Part shown: positions 1 through 8,576 of the stretch, one piece after another
Layout of the letters: each line of letters opens with the position of its first letter
Numbering within the stretch: position 1 is the stretch's first letter
Source of the DNA: Oerskovia flava
Lineage (GTDB): Bacteria > Actinomycetota > Actinomycetes > Actinomycetales > Cellulomonadaceae
Direction: 5' to 3'
NCBI RefSeq assembly: GCF_026163685.1
Contig: NZ_JAOXSR010000004.1
Span: 243,659 to 307,658 of the forward strand
Length of the DNA stretch: 64,000 nt
Program-made: the position numbers and the translations under genes
Notes under the pieces: generated by a model
What the model saw: only the letters and a program-made list of their open reading frames with translations
What the model was told of the DNA's origin: nothing
Databases searched by the model: none

Positions 1-1752
1 ACCAACGAGGGGCACGCCGGGTTCCTCGGCGTCGAACGCATCCGCGAGCTCGTGGCCGAGCAGGGCCTCACGGTCCCCGAGGCGCTCGAGGCCGTGCGGG
101 CCGCGACGGTCTTCACGACCCACACCCCCGTGCCGGCCGGCATCGACCGGTTCGGTGCGGACCTCGTCGCCCAGTACTTCGGCGGCGACAACGCCATCGA
201 CGGCGTCCCCCTCGACGAGATCCTCGCGCTCGGCGCCGAGGACTACGAGGGCGGCGACCCGACCGTGTTCAACATGGCCGTCATGGGGCTGCGCCTCGGC
301 GGTCGCGCGAACGGGGTCTCCCTGCTCCACGGCGAGGTCTCGCGCGGGATGTTCGAGGGCTTGTGGCCGGGCTTCGACGCCCGCGAGGTCCCCATCACGT
401 CGATCACCAACGGTGTCCACTCGCCCACCTGGGTCGACCCCAAGCTCGCGGCGCTCGCGAGCGACCGGCTCGGGCTGGACGAGCTCACGGCCGAGGTCGC
501 GTCGTCGGGCTGGCTGCGCGGCGAGCACGAGGGCGGCATCGGCGACGCCGAGCTGTGGGGCATGCGCCGCGAGCTGCGCGCCCAGCTCGTCGACGAGGCG
601 CGCCACCGCGTGCGCAAGTCGTGGCGGGAGCGCGGCGCCAGCCCGGCCGAGCTCGGCTGGGTCGACGACGTCCTGTCGCCCGACGTGCTGACCATCGGGT
701 TCGCCCGGCGGGTGCCGACGTACAAGCGCCTCACGCTCATGCTGCGCGACCCGGCGCGGCTGCGCGCGCTGCTGCTGCACCCCGAGCGGCCCGTGCAGCT
801 CATCGTCGCCGGGAAGTCGCACCCGGCCGACGACCAGGGCAAGCGCCTCATCCAGCAGCTCGTGCGCTTCACCGACGAGCACGACGTGCGCCACCGCATC
901 GTCTTCCTGCCGAACTACGACATCGCGATGGCGCAGTCGCTCTACCCGGGCTGCGACGTCTGGCTCAACAACCCGCTGCGCCCGCTCGAGGCGTCGGGGA
1001 CGTCGGGGATGAAGTCGGCGCTCAACGGCGGGCTCAACCTGTCGATCCTCGACGGGTGGTGGGACGAGTGGTTCGACGGCGAGAACGGCTGGGCGATCCC
1101 GACCGCCGACGGCGTCGAGGACCCCGACCGTCGTGACGACCTCGAGGCCGCTGCGCTGTACGACCTCGTCGAGACGCAGGTCGCCGCCCGGTTCTACGAC
1201 CGTGACGCCGACGGCGTGCCGGGCCGGTGGCTCGAGATGGTGCGCCACACCCTCGCGACGCTCGGCCCGAAGGTCCAGGCGACCCGGATGGTCTCGGAGT
1301 ACGTGCACCGGCTCTACGCACCGGCGGCTGTCGCCGGGCGGACGCTCGACCGCGGCGGCTACGGGCCGGCACGCGAGCTCGCCCGCTGGAAGCGCACGGT
1401 GCGCGACGGCTGGTCGCACGTGCGCGTCGACCACCTCGAGTCCGGGGGCATCGGTGAGGTGCCGCAGGTCGGGGACACCCTGACCGTGCGGGCCTACGTC
1501 TCCCTCGGCGACCTGTCGCCGCAGGACGTCGAGGTGCAGGTCGTGCACGGGCGTGTCACCGAGGCCGACGTCATCGAGGAGTTCTCCGTGCAGCCGCTCG
1601 CGCTCGCGGAGTCCTACGAGGCGGGCCGGCACGCGTTCGCCGGCACCGTCGAGCTGGAGGCGTCCGGACCGTTCGGCTACACCGTGCGCATCGTCCCGCG
1701 CCACGACGGCCTCGCGAGCCCGGTCGAGCTGGGCCTCGTCGCGAACGCCTGA
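1..1752 (+). CDS. glgP: Alpha-glucan (glycogen/maltodextrin) phosphorylase, 3' part of gene
   Basis: GT35 phosphorylase that releases glucose-1-phosphate from alpha-1,4-glucans in the cytoplasm. The reading frame is open from base 1, so the N-terminus lies outside the window; about 583 residues are present. It opens with the family motif NEGHAGFLG. The pyridoxal-phosphate site is visible as EASGTSGMKSALNGG (nt 988-1032), whose Lys carries the cofactor, and the phosphate/sugar region KRLTLMLRDP lies upstream of it. The C-terminal roughly 130 residues form the beta-rich tail seen in the actinobacterial, mycobacterial-type GlgP rather than the E. coli MalP type. A debranching enzyme (glgX) and a GH65 phosphorylase lie within 20 kb, consistent with alpha-glucan turnover. 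Transcription probably ends in the repeat array immediately downstream. Identification is firm; start unknown. Confidence 0.95.
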   Translation, partial: TNEGHAGFLGVERIRELVAEQGLTVPEALEAVRAATVFTTHTPVPAGIDRFGADLVAQYFGGDNAIDGVPLDEILALGAEDYEGGDPTVFNMAVMGLRLGGRANGVSLLHGEVSRGMFEGLWPGFDAREVPITSITNGVHSPTWVDPKLAALASDRLGLDELTAEVASSGWLRGEHEGGIGDAELWGMRRELRAQLVDEARHRVRKSWRERGASPAELGWVDDVLSPDVLTIGFARRVPTYKRLTLMLRDPARLRALLLHPERPVQLIVAGKSHPADDQGKRLIQQLVRFTDEHDVRHRIVFLPNYDIAMAQSLYPGCDVWLNNPLRPLEASGTSGMKSALNGGLNLSILDGWWDEWFDGENGWAIPTADGVEDPDRRDDLEAAALYDLVETQVAARFYDRDADGVPGRWLEMVRHTLATLGPKVQATRMVSEYVHRLYAPAAVAGRTLDRGGYGPARELARWKRTVRDGWSHVRVDHLESGGIGEVPQVGDTLTVRAYVSLGDLSPQDVEVQVVHGRVTEADVIEEFSVQPLALAESYEAGRHAFAGTVELEASGPFGYTVRIVPRHDGLASPVELGLVANA

Positions 1753-1756
1753 CCCC

Positions 1757-1833
1757 GAGGTAGAGCCCCTGTCGCCGAGATAGAGCTCTGGTTGCGTACC
1801 AGGGTTCTACCTCGGCGACGGGCGTTCTACCTC
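1757..1833. repeat. 20-bp-phased GAGGTAGAAC array, copy A
   Basis: Two direct units, GAGGTAGAGC at 1757 and GAGATAGAGC at 1777, are followed by two inverted units, GTTCTACCTC at 1804 and 1824. Spacing is exactly 20 bp within each orientation. The array lies between glgP and the next plus-strand gene, so it follows one 3' end. It can fold into alternative hairpins and may act as a terminator. The same element occurs at 2939, 4211, 19090 and 21377. Confidence 0.85.
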
Positions 1834-1901
1834 GGCGGGAGTTGTCCACAGATGTGGGGGAGCTCCCCGTCTTGGGTGGTCTCATTCGGCACGCTGAGCG
1901 C

Positions 1902-2945
1902 ATGAGGAAGCTCGAGACGACACCCCGTGGCGTCCTCCGGTCCGCCCTGCGCGACGCCGCCGCCCGGCGCGCTTCGGGCACGCTCCCGCCACCCGGCCAG
2001 CTCGTCGCCGGCAACGGCCCGGGCATCGTCCCGCCCGCGGTGCCCTACGACCCGTCGCACCGCGCAGAGCTCGCGCGGCGCGCGCGGGACGGGACGCTCG
2101 TCCGCGTCCGGCGAGGTGTCTACCTGCCCGGCCCACCGACGTCGGGCACCACCGCGCCCGACAACGAGGACGCCCGCGACCGCGACGCACGGATCCTCGC
2201 CCAGGTCAGAGGCGTCGCGGACCGCTTCACGACGCCGTACTGGTTCAGCCACGAGACCGCTGCCCTGCTCTGGGGCTGCTGGACGTGGCGCACTCCGCCG
2301 CTGGTCCACCTGACCCAGCTCACGAACCCGCGGGTGCAGCGCACCGCGGACCCAGGCCTGCGACGGCACTGGACGCCGTTGCCGACCAGGGACCAGGGCG
2401 TGCTCGACGGCGTCCCGGTCACCAGCCTGGAGCGCACCGTCGTGGACTGCGCCCGCTCGCTCCCACCTGCGGGTGGCCTCGTCGTGGCGGACTCCGCGCT
2501 GCGGCTCGGGCTGGACGTCGCGCTCGTGGACCGGGTCCTCGAGGAGGCGGCGGGCACGCGGGGAGTGGTCCGGGCGCGGCGTGTGCTGGGGCTCGTGGAC
2601 CCGGGTTCGGGCTCGCCGGGCGAGACGCTCGTCCGTCTCGCGGCGATCGACGCCGGCTGCCCGACGCCGGTGAGCCAGGTCGCCGTCCGCACGCGCCTCG
2701 GGACCTTCTGGGTCGATCTCGGTTGGCCCGAGCTGCGGGTGGGGATCGAGTTCGACGGCGCGGCGAAGTACTCGGGCGGGCAGTTCGGCGACCCCGAGCA
2801 GGTGCGGCGGGACGAGCAGGACCGGCACGCGGCGCTCGTCGCGGCGGGGTGGTGGATCGTGCGCGTCACCTGGGCGGATCTCGCCGACCCGGTCGCGCTG
2901 GGCCGCCGGCTCTGGGACGCACGCCGCCGCCGTCCGCCCAGGTAG
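1902..2945 (+). CDS. AbiEi-antitoxin-like / DUF559 domain protein
   Basis: Hypothetical protein of 347 aa. Residues about 45-90 (RRARDGTLVRVRRGVY onward) resemble the N-terminal 'transcriptional regulator/AbiEi antitoxin' winged-helix region. The C-terminus (about residues 270-345) carries a DUF559/endonuclease-like fold with GIEFDGAAKY and a DEQDRHAAL helix, related to very short patch repair nucleases. Such stand-alone fusions are common in actinobacteria and have no proven function; no toxin partner is adjacent. I chose the ATG at 1902 (MRKLETTPRG) over an in-frame upstream GTG at 1842 because conserved sequence begins there. The TAG stop at 2943-2945 is supplied by the first unit of repeat array B, so the array forms the end of this gene. 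Function unknown; family assignment moderately sure. Confidence 0.75.
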   Translation: MRKLETTPRGVLRSALRDAAARRASGTLPPPGQLVAGNGPGIVPPAVPYDPSHRAELARRARDGTLVRVRRGVYLPGPPTSGTTAPDNEDARDRDARILAQVRGVADRFTTPYWFSHETAALLWGCWTWRTPPLVHLTQLTNPRVQRTADPGLRRHWTPLPTRDQGVLDGVPVTSLERTVVDCARSLPPAGGLVVADSALRLGLDVALVDRVLEEAAGTRGVVRARRVLGLVDPGSGSPGETLVRLAAIDAGCPTPVSQVAVRTRLGTFWVDLGWPELRVGIEFDGAAKYSGGQFGDPEQVRRDEQDRHAALVAAGWWIVRVTWADLADPVALGRRLWDARRRRPPR

Positions 2946-3036
2946 AACCCCGGTCCGCCCAGGTAGAACCCCTGTGCGCGAGGTAGAACGCCCGTCGCGC
3001 GCTGGCGTTCTACCTCGCGCAGAGAGGTTCTATCTC
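2939..3036. repeat. 20-bp-phased GAGGTAGAAC array, copy B
   Basis: Three direct units (AGGTAGAAC cores at 2940, 2961 and 2981) and two inverted units (GTTCTACCTC at 3007, GTTCTATCTC at 3027) sit between convergent genes. The first direct unit contains the TAG stop of the plus-strand gene and the last inverted unit contains the TAG stop of the minus-strand gene. Direct and inverted units flanking 2990-3006 can pair into a long stem, which would serve as a bidirectional terminator. Confidence 0.88.
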
Positions 3037-4178
3037 GGCGCGGGGGACCGGTCGACGAGGTCGAGGTAGCGCACCCGTGCGGCGAGGACGTCGCGCAGCT
3101 GGGTGCCGATGCCCTCGACGAACTCCTCGCGGTACACCGCGTCGACCTGGACCGAGATGGCGTAGTAGAGCCCGGTGAACGTCGCGATCGCTACGGACAC
3201 CCGCAGGAGCGTCTGCGTGAGCACGAGCTGTGTACCGCCCAGCCCGACCGCCTCCTGCCACACCCCGCCCTCGACGGTCCACAGCGCCATGACCTCGGGC
3301 GTGATCGTCAGCATGCCGAGGCCGACGAAGAACAGCCCCATCCCGACGCTCACGACGATCACCTGGAGCAGCTGGCTGGTGGCGATCATCGCGCTGAGGT
3401 TGACCTGCTGCGACCGGGTGAGGTCGGCGGCGGTCCTGCCACCGGGGACGTCGTCCGCCGCGTCGCGCAGCGCCGCGCGCGCCTCGCCGGGGACGCGCAG
3501 CGCGACGAACGTGAGGATGATCAGCGCGAAGAACGCTCCGAGGATCAGGTCCGCGGCGCCGTGCGTGCGGTCGAACACCTGCCAGACCTCGGCGTTGTAG
3601 AACAGCACGAGCGAGAACACCATGAGCAGCGGGAGCAGCCGCACGAGGCGCAGGAGCGACGTGCCGAGCTCGTCGACGACCCGCGCCATGCCCCACCACA
3701 GGGACGCGAGCAGCCCGTAGCCGACGACGAAGCGGATCACGCCGAGCAGGACGAGGTTGCCCCCGGCGGTGACCAGGCCCTCGCCCCACTGCCCGCCGAA
3801 CACGACCGGCAGGACGGCGGGTGCGAGGACGAAGAAGGTCAGCTCCGGCACGCCGACGGACTGCGGCAGGGTCGACCAGCGCCGCCCCCGCAGCACGTTG
3901 AGTCCCGCGTAGGCGCCCCCGACGAGCAGGACGGCACCGACGAGCGCGAGCACGTTCGCCCAGGCGGGCCAGGTGGAGCGCACCGCGCCGCTGAGCTCGG
4001 CGAGCAGCACCACGAGCAGGAAGGGGGCGGACCGGCCGTACACGTCGCGGCCGAGCGAGTGGTTCTCCACCAGGAGCGGCAGACCGTTGCGGCGGAAGAA
4101 CCGTTCGCAGCCTGCGGCATCCAGGTGCCCGACGGCGTCACGCGCGGGGGGAGGGGACGCGTCGCCGGGCACGTTCAT
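3030..4178 (-). CDS. Multi-pass membrane protein of unknown function
   Basis: A 382-aa integral membrane protein that I do not recognise beyond that. The first 45 residues are polar and cytoplasmic-looking (MNVPGDASPPPARDAV). About seven to nine hydrophobic segments follow, for example FLLVVLLAELSGAV, VLALVGAVLLVGGAYAGL, LTFFVLAPAVLPVVF, LLPLLMVFSLVLFYNA and LILGAFFALIILTFVAL. Residues about 240-275 form a charged loop (VPGEARAALRDAADDVPGG) before more hydrophobic segments (QLLQVIVVSVGMGLFFVGLG). The tail is amphipathic and basic. No transporter signature or catalytic motif is obvious. It is transcribed alone, convergent with the DUF559 gene, and its TAG stop lies inside repeat array B. A secretory or transport accessory role is possible but unsupported. 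Confidence 0.7.
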   Translation of the reverse strand: MNVPGDASPPPARDAVGHLDAAGCERFFRRNGLPLLVENHSLGRDVYGRSAPFLLVVLLAELSGAVRSTWPAWANVLALVGAVLLVGGAYAGLNVLRGRRWSTLPQSVGVPELTFFVLAPAVLPVVFGGQWGEGLVTAGGNLVLLGVIRFVVGYGLLASLWWGMARVVDELGTSLLRLVRLLPLLMVFSLVLFYNAEVWQVFDRTHGAADLILGAFFALIILTFVALRVPGEARAALRDAADDVPGGRTAADLTRSQQVNLSAMIATSQLLQVIVVSVGMGLFFVGLGMLTITPEVMALWTVEGGVWQEAVGLGGTQLVLTQTLLRVSVAIATFTGLYYAISVQVDAVYREEFVEGIGTQLRDVLAARVRYLDLVDRSPAPR

Positions 4179-4210
4179 GCTGGGGACCCTACCGGCACTG
4201 CCCTGCCCAC

Positions 4211-4287
4211 GAGGTAGACCCTCCGTGCGCGAGGTAGAACCCCAGTGCCTGACTGGCGTTCTACCTCGCGAGCCTGGGTTCTACCTC
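4211..4287. repeat. 20-bp-phased GAGGTAGAAC array, copy C
   Basis: Direct units at 4211 (GAGGTAGACC) and 4231 (GAGGTAGAAC) are followed by inverted GTTCTACCTC units at 4258 and 4278. Phasing is 20 bp on both sides. The array lies between two minus-strand genes: upstream of the start of the membrane protein and downstream of the stop of the FAD oxidoreductase. Confidence 0.87.
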
Positions 4288-4313
4288 GCCGGGGTGTGGC
4301 CGGGGGCGGAGGG

Positions 4314-6047
4314 TCAGGTGAGCTCGGCGGCCAGGGCGCGGCCGGCGACCCGGCCGGAGTAGAGGCACCCCCCGAGGAAGGTGCCCTCGAGCGCGCGGTG
4401 GCCGTGCACGCCGCCGCCGCCGAACCCCGCGGCCTCGCCGACGGCCCACAGGCCCGGCAGCAGCGAGCCGTCCGCGCGGAGCACGCGTGCGCTCGTGTCG
4501 GTGTGCAGTCCGCCGAGCGTCTTGCGCGTCAGCACCGACAGCCGCACCGCGACGAGCGGCCCGTCCTGCGGTGTGGTCAGCGGCCGGGGCGGCGCGACCC
4601 GGATCATCCGGTCCACGCGGAACCGGCGCGCCATCGCCGTGGCGACGACCTGGTGGTCCTTGCCGAGGCCCGAGCGCACCTGGGCGTCGCGCAGGGCGAT
4701 GGTCCGGGCGAGCGCGACCGCGTCGACGTGCCCGCGCGAGCCCTGCGTCGCGGCGGTGAGCGCGTTCATCCCGGCGGCGAGCTCGGACGGCGTCGAGCCT
4801 CGCACGAACTCGGGCGACTCGGCGGCGAAGCGTGCGACCGGGCCCACGGCTCGCGGCAGGACCCGTTGCGCGAGGAGGGCGAGGTTCTTGCCGGTCAGGT
4901 CCGGGTTCTGCTCGGAGCCGGACAGCGCGAACTCGGTCTCCATGATGGCCTGGTTGAGCACGAACCAGGAGTGGTCGTCGCCGCGCGACGTGACGTGCTG
5001 CAGCGCGCCGAGCGCGTCGAAGCCGGGGAACAGCGGCGCGGGCAGCCGGCCGCCGTCGGCGTCGAGCCACAGCGAGCTCGGGCCGGGCAGGATGCGGATC
5101 CCGTGGTCCGACCACACGGGGGAGTGGTTGGCGATCCCCTCGGGGTAGTGCCACATCCGGTCCTCGTGCACGACCGCCGCGCCTGCGCCCGCCGCGACGC
5201 CGATCATCAGTCCGTCGGTCGAGTCCGGCACCCCGGACAGCATGCGCCCGGGCAGCGTGCCCGCAGCCGCGGGCCACCGCGAGCGCACGAGCTCGTGGTC
5301 GGCCCCGATCCCGCCGGAGGAGACGACGACGGCGCTCGCCGACAGCTCGACCTCGCCGACGACGGCCCGTGAGGTGGGGACGCCGCGCCCGGCGCGGTCC
5401 GGGGCGAGGACCTCGGCCCGGACGCCGGTGACAGCACCGTCGGTGAGCACGAGGGACGTCACGCGGTGCCGGAAGCGGACGTCGAGCAGACCGGCGGCAC
5501 GGGCGTCGAGCGCTGCGGCGACGAAGGGTTCGAGGATCGCCGGTCCGGTGCCCCACGTCACGTGGAAGCGCGGGACGGTGTTGCCGTGCCCGCCGGCGGG
5601 GTAGCCGCCGCGTTCGGCCCACTGGACGAGCGGGAACCAGCGCACGCCCTTCGCGTGCAGCCACGAGCGCAGCTCCCCGCTCGCGAAGTCGACGAAACCC
5701 TGCGCCCAGGCGTACCCGTAGCGGTCGGGGCCCTCGCCGCGGTCGGCGCCCGGGGCGAACTGCGCGGAGCCGAGCCAGTCGTCGAACGCGAGCTCGACGT
5801 CGTCGTGCACCCCGAGCCTGCGCTGCTCGGGCGAGCCCACGAGGAACAGGCCGCCGAACGACCACCACGCCTGCCCGCCCAGGCTGGCGGGTGGCTCCTG
5901 CTCGAGGAGCAGCACCCGCTTGCCGGCCGCCGTCAGCTCGGTCGCCGCGACGAGGCCCGAGAGCCCTGCGCCGACCACGATCACGTCCGCGGTGTCACCG
6001 GCGCCAGCCGCCGCCCGGTGCACCCTGTCGACCCCGTCGTCGTCCAT
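4314..6047 (-). CDS. FAD-dependent oxidoreductase (FAD-binding dehydrogenase, KstD/fumarate-reductase-like)
   Basis: A 577-aa flavoprotein. The N-terminal dinucleotide-binding motif VIVVGAGLSGLVAA (residues about 23-36) and the following acidic LLLEQE are the FAD ADP-binding fold. The GGQAWWSFGGL stretch and the C-terminal GEAAGFGGGGVHGHRALEG with GGCLYSGRVAG (flavin-binding cap) match the predicted oxidoreductase family COG3573, related to 3-ketosteroid dehydrogenases and the flavoprotein subunit of succinate/fumarate reductases. The substrate cannot be told; there is no steroid gene nearby. The ATG start at 6047 gives a normal N-terminal extension of about 20 residues. It is followed downstream by repeat array C. 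glgX lies upstream in the same direction, 57 nt away, so cotranscription is possible. Confidence 0.85.
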   Translation of the reverse strand: MDDDGVDRVHRAAAGAGDTADVIVVGAGLSGLVAATELTAAGKRVLLLEQEPPASLGGQAWWSFGGLFLVGSPEQRRLGVHDDVELAFDDWLGSAQFAPGADRGEGPDRYGYAWAQGFVDFASGELRSWLHAKGVRWFPLVQWAERGGYPAGGHGNTVPRFHVTWGTGPAILEPFVAAALDARAAGLLDVRFRHRVTSLVLTDGAVTGVRAEVLAPDRAGRGVPTSRAVVGEVELSASAVVVSSGGIGADHELVRSRWPAAAGTLPGRMLSGVPDSTDGLMIGVAAGAGAAVVHEDRMWHYPEGIANHSPVWSDHGIRILPGPSSLWLDADGGRLPAPLFPGFDALGALQHVTSRGDDHSWFVLNQAIMETEFALSGSEQNPDLTGKNLALLAQRVLPRAVGPVARFAAESPEFVRGSTPSELAAGMNALTAATQGSRGHVDAVALARTIALRDAQVRSGLGKDHQVVATAMARRFRVDRMIRVAPPRPLTTPQDGPLVAVRLSVLTRKTLGGLHTDTSARVLRADGSLLPGLWAVGEAAGFGGGGVHGHRALEGTFLGGCLYSGRVAGRALAAELT

Positions 6048-6104
6048 GCGCCGACCCTAGCCCAGCGCCGCCGCGCGCGGCGCTCACGCGGACGCGCTCG
6101 GCGC

Positions 6105-8408
6105 TCAGACGGACGGGCTCGCGTCGGGCAGCTCCAGCGCCTGCTCGGCGGTGTAGACGTGCACGCTCAGCGGCTCGAGCTGGACCTCGTCCCCGGCCTG
6201 CACGTGCAGGTCCCCGTTCGAGCTCTCACGGTCGTCGGGGTGCTCCCAGTTCGAGTCCCAGACGAGCTCCCATCCCACGGGTTCCGACCGCGCGTTCGCG
6301 AGCGTGGCCGGTACGGCGTCGAGGGACCCGTTCAGCACGACGAGGACGTCGCGGGCGCCGGCGACCGGCGCGGTGCGGATCATCTGCAGGGTCCGGGTCG
6401 CGGGATCGTGCCAGGTGTCGTGGTCGACGACGGTGCCGACGGCCGTGAACCACGCGAGGTCGGGGACCCGCTCGGTGACGGTGTGCCGCGGCTGCCCCAG
6501 GAAGAACGAGTCGGCGCGCAGCGCCGGGTGCTCGCGTCGCAGGGCCAGCAGGTGCGCGGTCGTCGCGCGCAGGTCCTGGCGCCAGGGGGACAGGTCCCAC
6601 GACACCCACGAGATCTCGTTGTCCTGCGCGTAGGCGTTGTTGTTCCCCCGCTGGCTGCGACCGGACTCGTCGCCGGCGGTGAGCATGGGTGTGCCCGCCG
6701 CGAGGATCAGGGTCGCCAGCAGGTTGCGGATCGACCGCCGCCGCAGCGGGGCGATCTCGACGCCGGGCTCGAGATGGGCCTCCGTCCCGCTCGCCACCGT
6801 GTCGAGCCGGCCCTCGAACCCGTGGTTCCACGAGCGGTTGTCGTTCGTGCCGTCGCGCCCGTCCTCGCCGTTGGCCTCGTTGCGCTTGTGCTCGTAGGCG
6901 ACGAGGTCGGCGAGGGTGAAGCCGTCGTGCGCCGTGACGTAGTTGACGGAGGCGACCGGACCGCGCACGAGCGGCGGGTCGGAGTGCCCGAACAGGTCGG
7001 CGGACCCCGCGAGGCGCGTCGCGAGCTCGCGCACGCCGTGGCCCTGGCGGCCGTGGGAGGCCTCGCGGGCGTCGGCGAGCCAGAACTGGCGCGTCGCGTC
7101 GCGGAACCGGTCGTTCCACTCGGCGAACGGCGGCGGGAACTGCCCGGTGCGCCACCCACCGGGCCCGACGTCCCAGGGCTCGGCGACGAGCTTGAGGCCG
7201 GACAGGACGGGGTCCGTCTGCAGGGCGACGAGGAACGGGTGGTTCGGGTCGTAGCCGTGCTCGCCGCGACCGAGGGTGACGGCGAGGTCGAAGCGGAAGC
7301 CGTCGACACCCACCTCCTCGGCCCAGAACCGCAACGAGTCCAGGGCCATCTGGATGACCCGCGGCCGGCGGAAGTCGAGCGTGTTGCCGGTGCCGGTGAC
7401 GTCCGCGAGGGTCGCCGGCGCGGACCCGTCGTGCAGGTAGTAGACGGCGTTGTCCAGGCCGCGCCACGACACGTGCAGGCCGTCCGGGCCGCCCTCGCAG
7501 GTGTGGTTGTACACGACGTCGAGGAGCACCTCGATGCCGGCCTCGTGCAGCAGGTGGACCATGCCGCGGACCTCGTCGAGGACGGCGCTCGGCCCCGCCT
7601 CGCGCGCCGCCCGGGTCGCGTAGGGCGCATGCGGGGCGAAGAACCCGAGGGTCGAGTAGCCCCAGTAGTTCGTCAGCCCCTTCGCGACGAGGTGCTGCTC
7701 GCTCGCGAACGCGTGGATCGGCAGCAGCTCGAGCGTGGTGACCCCGAGCGAGTGCAGGTGCTCGATCGTCGCGGGGTGCGCGAGGCCCGCGTACGTGCCC
7801 CGCAGCTCCGGGGGCAACGCCTCGAGTCCGTGGGTCAGGCCGCGCACGTGCGCCTCGTAGACGACCGTGTCCGCCCACGGCACGTGCGGGCGCCGGACCG
7901 GCGGGTGGTGGTCCCGCGGGGCGACGACCACCGAGTGCGGCACGTGCGGCAGGGAGTCGCGGTCGTCGGCCGGGCCGTACGCGTCGCCGGAGAGCCCGCC
8001 GTCACGCGGGTCGCCCGTCGCGACGTGCCCGCACACGGCGGGGTCGTGGTCGAGCTCGCCGACGAGCCCCCGCGCGTACGGGTCGACGAGCAGCTTGGCG
8101 GGGTTGTGGCGCAGCCCCGCGGCCGGGTCCCACGGCCCGTGCACCCGGAAGCCGTACCGCTGCCCCTCGTGCACGCCGGGCACGTGGGCGTGCCAGACGC
8201 CGTAGGTCGGGCCTTCCAGGGGCACCCGCCGTTCGCTGAACCCGGCGGGGGAGCCGTCGTCGATGAGGCACAGGTCGACCGCGGTGGCGTGCGAGGCGAG
8301 CACCGCGACGTCGACGCCCCCGTCGGTGACGTGGACGCCGAGCGGGGGGACGTGGCCGTGACGGTCCGTGGGACGGACGGCGGGACGGGGGACGGGTGGC
8401 TCGTGCAC
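6105..8408 (-). CDS. glgX: Glycogen debranching enzyme (isoamylase-type)
   Basis: GH13_11 debranching enzyme, 767 aa, which hydrolyses alpha-1,6 branches left after phosphorylase action. The N-terminal CBM48 region (about residues 20-110, with YGFRVHGPWDP) precedes the (beta/alpha)8 barrel. GH13 conserved regions are visible: DVVYNHT, the nucleophile region DGFRFDLAV, the acid/base region LVAEPWD and YVTAHDG. The TAGDE and NNAYAQDN stretches are typical of GlgX/TreX. The C-terminal beta domain ends near VYTAEQALEL. The start is a GTG at 8408; no better ATG lies in frame before the CBM48. It works with the glgP at the left edge of the window in glycogen catabolism, although the genes are not cotranscribed. 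It is divergent from etfB across 168 bp. Confidence 0.95.
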   Translation of the reverse strand: MHEPPVPRPAVRPTDRHGHVPPLGVHVTDGGVDVAVLASHATAVDLCLIDDGSPAGFSERRVPLEGPTYGVWHAHVPGVHEGQRYGFRVHGPWDPAAGLRHNPAKLLVDPYARGLVGELDHDPAVCGHVATGDPRDGGLSGDAYGPADDRDSLPHVPHSVVVAPRDHHPPVRRPHVPWADTVVYEAHVRGLTHGLEALPPELRGTYAGLAHPATIEHLHSLGVTTLELLPIHAFASEQHLVAKGLTNYWGYSTLGFFAPHAPYATRAAREAGPSAVLDEVRGMVHLLHEAGIEVLLDVVYNHTCEGGPDGLHVSWRGLDNAVYYLHDGSAPATLADVTGTGNTLDFRRPRVIQMALDSLRFWAEEVGVDGFRFDLAVTLGRGEHGYDPNHPFLVALQTDPVLSGLKLVAEPWDVGPGGWRTGQFPPPFAEWNDRFRDATRQFWLADAREASHGRQGHGVRELATRLAGSADLFGHSDPPLVRGPVASVNYVTAHDGFTLADLVAYEHKRNEANGEDGRDGTNDNRSWNHGFEGRLDTVASGTEAHLEPGVEIAPLRRRSIRNLLATLILAAGTPMLTAGDESGRSQRGNNNAYAQDNEISWVSWDLSPWRQDLRATTAHLLALRREHPALRADSFFLGQPRHTVTERVPDLAWFTAVGTVVDHDTWHDPATRTLQMIRTAPVAGARDVLVVLNGSLDAVPATLANARSEPVGWELVWDSNWEHPDDRESSNGDLHVQAGDEVQLEPLSVHVYTAEQALELPDASPSV

Positions 8409-8576
8409 CCGACCATTGTGACGGGTCCGCGGCGGCGACCGGTGCGGCGGTGTGCGTCATCTCACCGTGGGTGCCCTCCTCGCGGGTGCGCCACGGAGCG
8501 GTAACCTTCCGACTGTCGGCGGGCTCAGGTGCCCGCGTCGACTCAGGGCCACCAGCTCACAGGGAGTGATCACCCG

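Noticed and set aside
1902..2945. AbiE toxin-antitoxin system
   Set aside because: Only an AbiEi-like N-terminal region fused to DUF559 is seen; no AbiEii nucleotidyltransferase gene is adjacent.
1757..3036. CRISPR array suggested by regularly spaced repeats
   Set aside because: Units are 10 bp with only 10 bp between, orientation flips within an array, arrays have four or five units and there are no cas genes.
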